A DNA stretch of 64,000 bases, from NCBI GenBank assembly GCA_964035795.1, contig OZ038326.1:6127759-6191758 (forward strand). The letters are read 5' to 3'. This document shows, in pieces, positions 56,491 to 64,000 of the stretch (positions are counted from its first letter, which is position 1; every line of letters starts with the position of its first letter). Source of the stretch: Pterobdella sp. o SKG-2022. Taxonomy: Eukaryota; Annelida; Clitellata; Hirudinida; Piscicolidae. The notes below the pieces were generated by a model. It ran no database searches, was not told the origin of the DNA, and saw nothing but the letters and a program-made list of their open reading frames with translations. Position numbers and translations under genes: made by a program.

Positions 56491-57491
56491 GAACTTAAAT
56501 TTTTAGATAAGAATTAAAAAACTATTTAAGAAAGTAAGATACGGTATTTCTAAAAAGTTAAATTTTGTAAATTTAGAGTTATTTTATATTCATCTTTTTG
56601 AACTCGAATATTTGCGCCAACAACTATGAGCTTTGAGAAATAAATAATCAAATCAAAAAATAAATAAAATAAAAACAAAAATAATTAAAGTTAATTAAAT
56701 GAAAAAAAAAGATTAAAAAAAATGAAAACTCAAAACTCTCAAAACCGAGAAATATTTTGTTACTGAAGTAAAAATACCAAGGGACTAGATTGGCATGTTG
56801 TATTGGAGCTTATTCTTTTTCAAGTCATATTTTTTTCTAAAATAAATTTTTTTTATAAATTTTGACTCTACATAAAAAACCTGCAATTTTATTTTTTATG
56901 AAAATTTCATAATTTCTCAAAACTATATATATATGAAATTTGTCGAACAAAGCGTTTATTCAAAAAATTAGCTTATAAATAAACACTCATCATAAATCTA
57001 TGGCCTAACAAAATGAAATGAAAAAACAAGAAAATAAAAAAATTAAGTAATAAATAATATACGATTTTTTTTATGAACATCATATTCAATTTCATCTCTG
57101 ATTCTTATCACCTTATCAGTTATTTGCAGTATACTACTGATGTACAGCTAAATGATAAAGTTTAACTTATTTTGACTGTGTATTTTCCAGTATATTAACC
57201 ACATGAAGCGCTTCATGAAGTTTTCAGAAGGCCATGATGTTCTGGTTTATACAGTTTATATTTCATTTATTAATTCATATTTTTGGGTATTTTTCTATTT
57301 ATTTTTTATATATTTTTGAATATTGCCAAACAACAATATGAAGAGAATATTTGATTTGACATTATTTTTTTTTTCCAATAATAAGTTTTAAAAAAATTTC
57401 AGATGTTTTTTTGAAATAACTTCACAATAAGAAGCGATACTTTTATACATTTTTTATTAAACTGAAAATTTCAACAAATTCAACTTTTTCA

Positions 57492-57671
57492 AACGAAAAA
57501 CATCAAATAAGAAGAATTTTTAAAACATTTATTGAGAATCGGAAGCTATAATTTTCGATAAGTTTAGCCTTATCATTAAACGTTTTATGATAAGGCTAAA
57601 CTTATCGAAAATTATAGCTTCCGATTCTCAATAAATGTTTTAAAAATTCCTCTTATTTGATGTTTTTCGTT
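57492..57671. repeat. Long inverted repeat (fold-back element), 85-bp arms
   Basis: The left arm 57492-57576 and right arm 57587-57671 are reverse complements with one mismatch that I can see, separated by a 10-base spacer (TAAACGTTTT). Together they could form a long hairpin. This is typical of a MITE or fold-back element; I find no open frame inside. Weaker outer similarity extends to about 57405 on the left and about 57850 on the right, interrupted by the second palindrome at 57707-57783. Confidence 0.9.
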
Positions 57672-57706
57672 ACAAAATATTGAAGAAAATTACAAACGAT
57701 GTTTTT

Positions 57707-57783
57707 GAAAAATTCAACTTTGTCATAATTCATCAAAAAATTTAGAAAATATACCAATGAATTATGACAAAGTTGAATTTTTC
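57707..57783. repeat. Second inverted repeat, perfect 27-bp arms
   Basis: 57707-57733 and 57757-57783 are exact reverse complements (27 bp each) around a 23-base loop. It sits just right of the larger palindrome and seems to interrupt the outer arm similarity. Confidence 0.9.
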
Positions 57784-58221
57784 GAAAATTTCAGTTGAAT
57801 AAAAAGTATCAAGATATTGCCTTTCTTTGTGAATATATTTTCAAAAAAAAACTAACAAAAATTGATACATGATGTCTCTGAAGAATTCAAGGTATGAATT
57901 TTCCAAAACCGTTCTTCAATTCATGATTTTTCAACAATAATGAATAATTTTTTCCATTTTTCATTAATATTTATTTATTCATTCTTCAATTATACTCACT
58001 CAGTCTACTTTTTCTTGCTTAGTCATTCCAATAACTTCAAAACTTTTAGGAAAAAAGTGCAGAAAAATAAACTAGAATCAAAATTAAATTTTTATTGAAT
58101 GTAGTTCGTATTAAATAATATATATAATAAAGGGTCACAACTAATAAGAAAAAACCAATCAACTTTCATTCCGGAACGTAATATTTACATAATGGTTTTT
58201 TCAAAAGCCAAACCGTAAGAT

Positions 58222-58367
58222 GAATATAATTTCAGAACAATAGTAAGTTTATTAAGATACGAAGCTTTTCGTTAACAACGTAAAATTTTCAAGTACTTGA
58301 GAATGTTACGTTGTTAACAAAAAGCTTCGTATTTTAATAAACTTACTAGTGTTCTGAAATTATATTC
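58222..58367. repeat. 146-bp near-perfect palindrome with no spacer
   Basis: Centred on AAGT/ACTT at 58294/58295. The two halves (GAATATAATTTCAGAAC... and its reverse complement ending GTTCTGAAATTATATTC) pair along about 73 bp with a few mismatches, for example near the centre and around the GAAGCTTTTCG/AAAAGCTTC segment. It has no open frame and looks like another MITE or fold-back element. Confidence 0.9.
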
Positions 58368-61300
58368 GTAATATATACAATTATTAAAATTGGCTAGTTA
58401 AATAGCGATAACTGAGAGTTATTTTGATATAATTTTCTACTTCTTTAATCTCATCAGAAATATGCTCTTATAATAAATTTGATGGCAGGTTCGTTAAATA
58501 ACTATTCATGAATTCAAAACAGTTTTCTTTTCAAGTTAAAAAAATATATAATGAAGAATGTTTTTATTCACCATTTCAAGGTTATTTTCAATTCAAAGAA
58601 AAATATTGGATAAATAATAAGAGAGATTAAATGCTTAAAGTTTCAATTAATATTGATCACACAGTTAAACTCATAGTGGAAGGGTGGAATCATTTTTTTC
58701 TCAATGATTAAAAAAATTCAATAATTTTCAACGTTTAACAGTTTATAAAAAATAAAGCATTTTTATCATAAGTGCAACATAGTGAAGAGTATTATAGATT
58801 ATATAAGTTTGAAATGATATCTGTTGTCATAAATGAAATCACTATTGTTTGAAACCAGATGAAATATGATTTTTCTAAAAGTTAGTATTTTTGTTTTTGC
58901 GAGAATATAATTAGCATAAGATTAATGTGTGAAAACAAAAAATAATTTAGAAATAAATTAATTTTAAATAATAATTTCATATCGAATTTTTCAAAAAAAA
59001 TATTTACAATAAAATCATAAAGGGATTTAAATAATAAATTTTTCAACTTTGTATTTTACACCAGAAACATTGAGAGGAGCTAAGAAATCACTGACCAGCT
59101 GATAACAAAACAATGCATTTTTTCATTTTCACATATCTTCTTTCAAAATATTACATTAACATTTTTTTGAATACCTTTGTTCTCTTACACTTTCTCTTCA
59201 TTGTTTTGTTGTTTATTTTGCATTTCAATCGTGTTTTGATTTTTTGTTTATAATGTTTTTAGCGAGTAAATTCTCATTTAAATATTTTTTTCAGTTTTTT
59301 TGAAGAAATTTCAAAAATAATTTTTAAAATGAGCAATCCATTACACTTATTAAGTTTTTTTTTAATACTGAAACATTGTTTTCCCATCGTTTAATATTGG
59401 ATAGATCGACGTGATTCAGAGCAAAAACTCCCATCATGTACAAAGTTCATTTATGCATGTTACCATGAGTTTCAAGTCTTATGGAAGATAAATTTGAAAC
59501 TTTCAAACGGCGATTTTTAAAACATTTTTCATGGGAATATCTTTTAAATGATTTACTAAGCAGAAAACGAAGTCATTCATTTGAGTAAAAATTAATTACT
59601 TCTCAACTATAATTTATTACATGAAAGTTTAGAGCTGCGGAGTTAGGAAGGTGGTTTTTAAGTAGTTCATCTTGTAAGAATATTAAGTAGAAATTTAAAT
59701 AGAATCTCCGATGATTAATTTTCTCAGCTGAAGTTCCTACTGTAACTTCACTAACAAACAATCCATCTTCAATTCACGAAAAGTTTATCCCTTAGTTATT
59801 TTTTATAAAATTTTTCATTTTTATTCTATTAAAAACTTCGATTATTTTCTTCCCTGATTATTTAATTGAATTTGTCGAAGATGTATGAGACTTTTAAGAA
59901 TTCTCGATCTTCCTTTGATCTCTCAAAACTCCGCTAGAACCCTCATTCATGGAGTTATTCAATTTATTGTTTTTATAAGGTGACATGAAAACCCAGAAAA
60001 TAATTGTGTTTGGTTTTTAATTCAATTTCAAAATTCTTCCTCTACAGAAATATCTTTTGTGTTCATCTGCTTAGAGGGGCATTATAACTCTACCCACGAG
60101 TACTCGAGAATAAAAGTTCGGAATTTGTTTTATGACTTTCTTATGCTTTTGAACAGAAATTTAAAAAAAACTTTTATTGATTTTTAAAACCTTCTTCATT
60201 CCACTGGAGCACCAATTGTACTCGTGACAATTCAAGCATGTGAGCTTGCTTTAGAGGCTGTACCGGACCCAAAAATTGTTTTCCAAAGCTTTTTTTTTCT
60301 GCTCACGCAAGCCTCATTTAGCAACAATAAGGTTACATAATAGACCCTTGAGAAAACGTTTTATACTGCCTAGAGTTTATAAACGTGATTGTTCTACAGA
60401 TTGCTCGTCTTCAAAGCAAGCCCATCACCGAGACAAAATCTATACGAGTTGTCTAAGTATGTTTTATGCCTTGAAACCTTGTAAGAAATTAAATTACGAC
60501 CGAAATCATAAAATAACGTTTCGAAATGATCGGGGACATAAACTAGACTTAACTCCGCCACATAGGACCTAAAGCTTTCTCAAAATTATGCACCGAACTT
60601 TTCCTTTTGAAATCCCCTCACCATGTTTTAAAAATAAAACAGAAATTTTAATAATAAATTTTGTTCCGGATTTAAAAATTCTATGTGGGATAATAAAACT
60701 AAATAAAATTAAATTTTTTAATTTTCTGACAACGGAATTTTTGTAGCATGCAAATCGGTACAACGAGACTGAAAAACATCTTGATATATTGATACTAGGG
60801 TTATTAGGTAGCAAGGTAATTTTTTTTTGGATGCATGGAATGATGTGATAACGTAGCATGATTTGCATTCTGCTTTGAACCTTCGTAATGCCCATTTATC
60901 TAAGGTGTCTATTTCACAAAATCGAAAATTTGAAATTTTTCTATCACAGATAAAACGTGAACCGGTTCTTTAAAATAAATTTCTTTAAATTTCCTAGAAC
61001 TTACAATAAAAGTTGTCAAAAGTGAATTTCAATAAGAAGACATGCCCACGCTTGTAATGAAAAAAATTCATCCAATAAAAGTAGCGGGCATATTAAAAGT
61101 GAACTTTTCGCATGTTTCTATCTCCTTGGTATAATCAATTGAAACGCAAAGAATCGAAAATTCGTAAACTTTTGAATAAACATAAAAAAAAATACCTGAA
61201 AATTATGCTATTTGAAAATTTTAATAAATAAAGAAAAACATCAAAGTTAGATTTTAAGTTTGATAATTATAAAAGTAGTACGGCTATATTTAATATTGAA

Positions 61301-64000
61301 AGGAAGGTTTTTTTATAGGTTTTTATAGTCACACTATTTGAATTTTTCATTTGAGTTTTTGGATTTATATACAAAAAGTTTTGAGAATATAAGTAGGAAA
61401 GAATGAGGCTTTCATCAGTTCCAAAAAGATTGATTTCTTCAATTTTATTTCTTCCCTAACGAAATTGATTCGTTTAGTTTGAGACTTTTTAAAAATTATT
61501 ATTCAAAAAAAAAATTCCAAATTTATGAATTATTTTTTAATTTGTTTAAAATATAATTCCTATCAGCTTATCTTTTTTATTGCAGTTTTAAGTTTAGGAT
61601 GTATGAAAGATTATATTTGAATGTACAATTAAGCTGAAAGATAAAACTCCAACATGATTTATAAAGACATTTATCAAGAAAAGAAATATAACCAAAGTAT
61701 TAAAATTTCATAACGTGATTCTGCTGACATGAAAAAAAGAATAAAGAATAAAAAAAATAAAGAATCTCATAAAAATTTTAAACAAACCTCAAATGAACGA
61801 AAACTGAAAACTAGTTATCAGTAGGGTATTATTCGATGCTTATAAACCCAATTCTATCGCTTGCTGAAATTTGAATCTATACAAATAAAATTTAAGTACA
61901 CACTTTCATGAACGAACCAAAAAATTCTTAAGATAGAAAAAATTTAGAAAATATTTGGGAAACGAAATTTCAAAACCCACTTGAAAAGATTGTCTAAAAA
62001 TCAAACATGGTGTGAAAAACTAATTAGAAACCTAACAAACTCAACTGTTATAAATTTGCAATTTCTCTAGAAGAATGTTAGCGAGGGAAGTTTTCAATGC
62101 TATTCATTGATTTCTTTCAAACGTACGATCCAATGTAAATGACATGCAACCAAAAAAAAAGAAAAACAATTTGCCTAATGCTGAAATATTTCCATTTTTG
62201 AGATTTTCTCATTATAGCGTACAAAAATGTGGGAAGATATTTTGTAATTCATTGTTTTCAATGGTTTCAAGTGAAAACATAAATCAATAAAAAACATTAT
62301 TCACAATGAATTTAATCAAAAAATGGAAAAAACAACAAACCGCTTTAGTTATCAAACAAAGTATAGATGAAAAACCGCGAAGAAAAAAAATTTTTGATAA
62401 AATGTGACAAAAACATAAATATATTTTTATATTTAATCAAGAAAATCACTCATCGAGCCGTTTTAGGTTCGGCAAGATTGTTCCTTATTGGCTGTTAGAT
62501 TGTGCTGAGTTGGTGGGGGTTGATTAGTTTTCTTTTGGTCAACTTTTAAGTTTGTTAGTTTCCTAATTAAACTGGATGTGAAGAATTTCAGTTAAGTTTG
62601 TCTAAAGTTATTTCCAATTGAAATGGCAGATTTTGAATTCAAAACTCATAAAAATTTGTTGAGTTCTCAAATTTTTGTGTTCCATTCCAAATAATGTACT
62701 CTACGCCGTTATTTTATTGGTTTTGTAAATATAAAAACAGTATGAATAAATTATTTTATCGCAAGCTTGTCACGTATTTGTTCGAATTTAATAAGCAAAC
62801 ATAAACATTGATATAATAATTAGCTCAATATAAAAACTCCAAAACTGCTTGAATTTAACTTTAATGTATTGTACAATGACATAAACCACTGAAAGGCGCT
62901 AGATAAATAATGAAAAAAGTAAAATGAAACTAAGATTTTAACAGAAACTTCAACTTTTTTCTTAGACTTTTGGCGTGTATTGATGATGTGTCAAAAGGAG
63001 TTAACAGCATAATACAAACTTTTTCACGTTGTTTTTCATAACTTCGTTAACAGTTTTTCATGATTTTCTCCATTTTTTCCATTTTAAATAAATTATGAAA
63101 ATTCTCATCTGAAATATATTTTCTAAATTTTGATCAGTTTTTAATTCAATTTTTACTGTTGACTTTTTCCAATTTTTTTTTCTATAAAAATAATTTTTTT
63201 CTAATTTATGACTAGAATATTTCAGAATTTGTTATGTATAAGCCAAGAGAAACTATTTGAAAAACTCAAAATTTGTTTATTTGGAAACAAGAGTAATCAT
63301 ACATCATTTACAAAATTATTGATTCAAAAATACTTTCATTATAAATAAATATTTTTGTTAATAAATATCAAAATATAAATACATTTTAAATATGAAAAAA
63401 TTTTTACTCGAATAAAAAATAAAATTTTGAATAAGAAATAAAACCTCGAAAAAACTCTGAAAGACTCCACATATTGAAACATAAAAGACAAAAAAAATGA
63501 AAACGCATCTTAGAAATGAAGGAAACAATCACAAAGTATTTATTAGCTTAATCCACTAAGCTTTTCGTAAGACAAACTCACATTATCAAGTGATTGCCAA
63601 TTTTTTTTTTCGCTTTAAAAGTGAAAAACTTCAAAAAAATATTTCTTCATAAGCAATGTCAAATGCTCCATAAACTCCTATAAATTCAACATTATCACAA
63701 CATGCTGCATAGCAAAATGAAATGGTCGGAGAAAGGGTGTGTAAGAGTATGGGCAGTGTTTTTAGAAAATGAAACCAAAACCTTCAAGATTTTTTTTAGT
63801 AAAAAACAAAATGTATTTTCAGTAAAAAATAAACTTAAATATAAAATAATATTTTCAACTTATGAATAAAATATAATAAACAATATTTTTTACTCTTAAA
63901 TTAAATCTATACAATTTTTAAAAAGTGGTAAACAAAATATATTTTTGACAACGAATACACACAAAAATAAAACCTAATAAAATGGAATTTTTAATATGAT

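Larger units (their letters stand above)
54135..64000. other. Gene-less AT-rich stretch with fold-back repeats
   Basis: Nearly 10 kb to the right edge without a gene that I can support. The stretch carries the inverted repeats listed separately at 57.4-58.4 kb and a dispersed motif at about 63554-63600. The least AT-rich part is about 60040-60600, where a 98-residue plus-strand frame (60276-60572) is rich in Arg, Lys and Cys but matches no family that I know; it may be a decayed mobile-element fragment or chance. Confidence 0.5.

Noticed and set aside
60276..60895. Opposed 98- and 108-residue frames, considered as transposase or other gene fragments
   Set aside because: No catalytic motif or family pattern is visible; kept only as an unexplained less AT-rich patch.
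1..64000. CRISPR arrays, operons, prokaryotic insertion sequences, phage or viral genes
   Set aside because: Nothing of the kind is visible; all recognisable genes are intron-containing animal genes.

Overview
The window is eukaryotic nuclear DNA from an animal. It is very AT-rich, and its genes are split into many short exons (about 50 to 620 bp) with GT..AG introns. Long stretches hold only A/T-rich, non-coding sequence and microsatellites. I read five protein genes by following splice phases by hand: COG6, a two-pore-domain potassium channel, a lectin/CUB membrane protein, a sigma-class glutathione S-transferase and the HECT ligase UBE3C. All are typical invertebrate genes. A lophotrochozoan such as an annelid is my guess, but the sequence alone does not prove it. 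A run of 200 N (45039-45238) is an assembly gap.

Layout, left to right. 180-4786 (minus): 13 exons of COG6, a Golgi tethering subunit, with the C-terminal third off the left edge. 5641-about 9991 (minus): a TWIK-like K2P channel lacking only its first coding exon(s). About 10.05-18.25 kb: no gene that I can support. 18253-33767 (plus): an eight-exon gene for a secreted-then-anchored protein with signal peptide, SUEL-type lectin domain, Q/N/H-rich linker, CUB-like domain, Cys-rich module, one membrane segment and a cytoplasmic tail; its first intron is about 8 kb. 33.8-39.6 kb: no gene. 39595-42614 (plus): six-exon, 196-residue sigma-class GST. 44297-54134 (plus): 21-exon UBE3C of 1128 residues; the assembly gap falls inside an intron and loses no coding sequence. 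54.1-64 kb: no gene, but several fold-back (palindromic) repeats, one of which has a relative inside a UBE3C intron.

The genes do not form an obvious pathway: Golgi trafficking, membrane K+ conductance, extracellular recognition, glutathione chemistry and proteasome-linked ubiquitination. They look like an ordinary slice of an animal chromosome. I found no undescribed multi-gene system. The most interesting points are the fold-back repeat family, a 210-nt in-frame GT..AG insert inside the lectin domain (a possible exitron), a Gln63-to-Gly change in the GST glutathione site, an unusually long K2P cap loop, and a tRNA-like relic.
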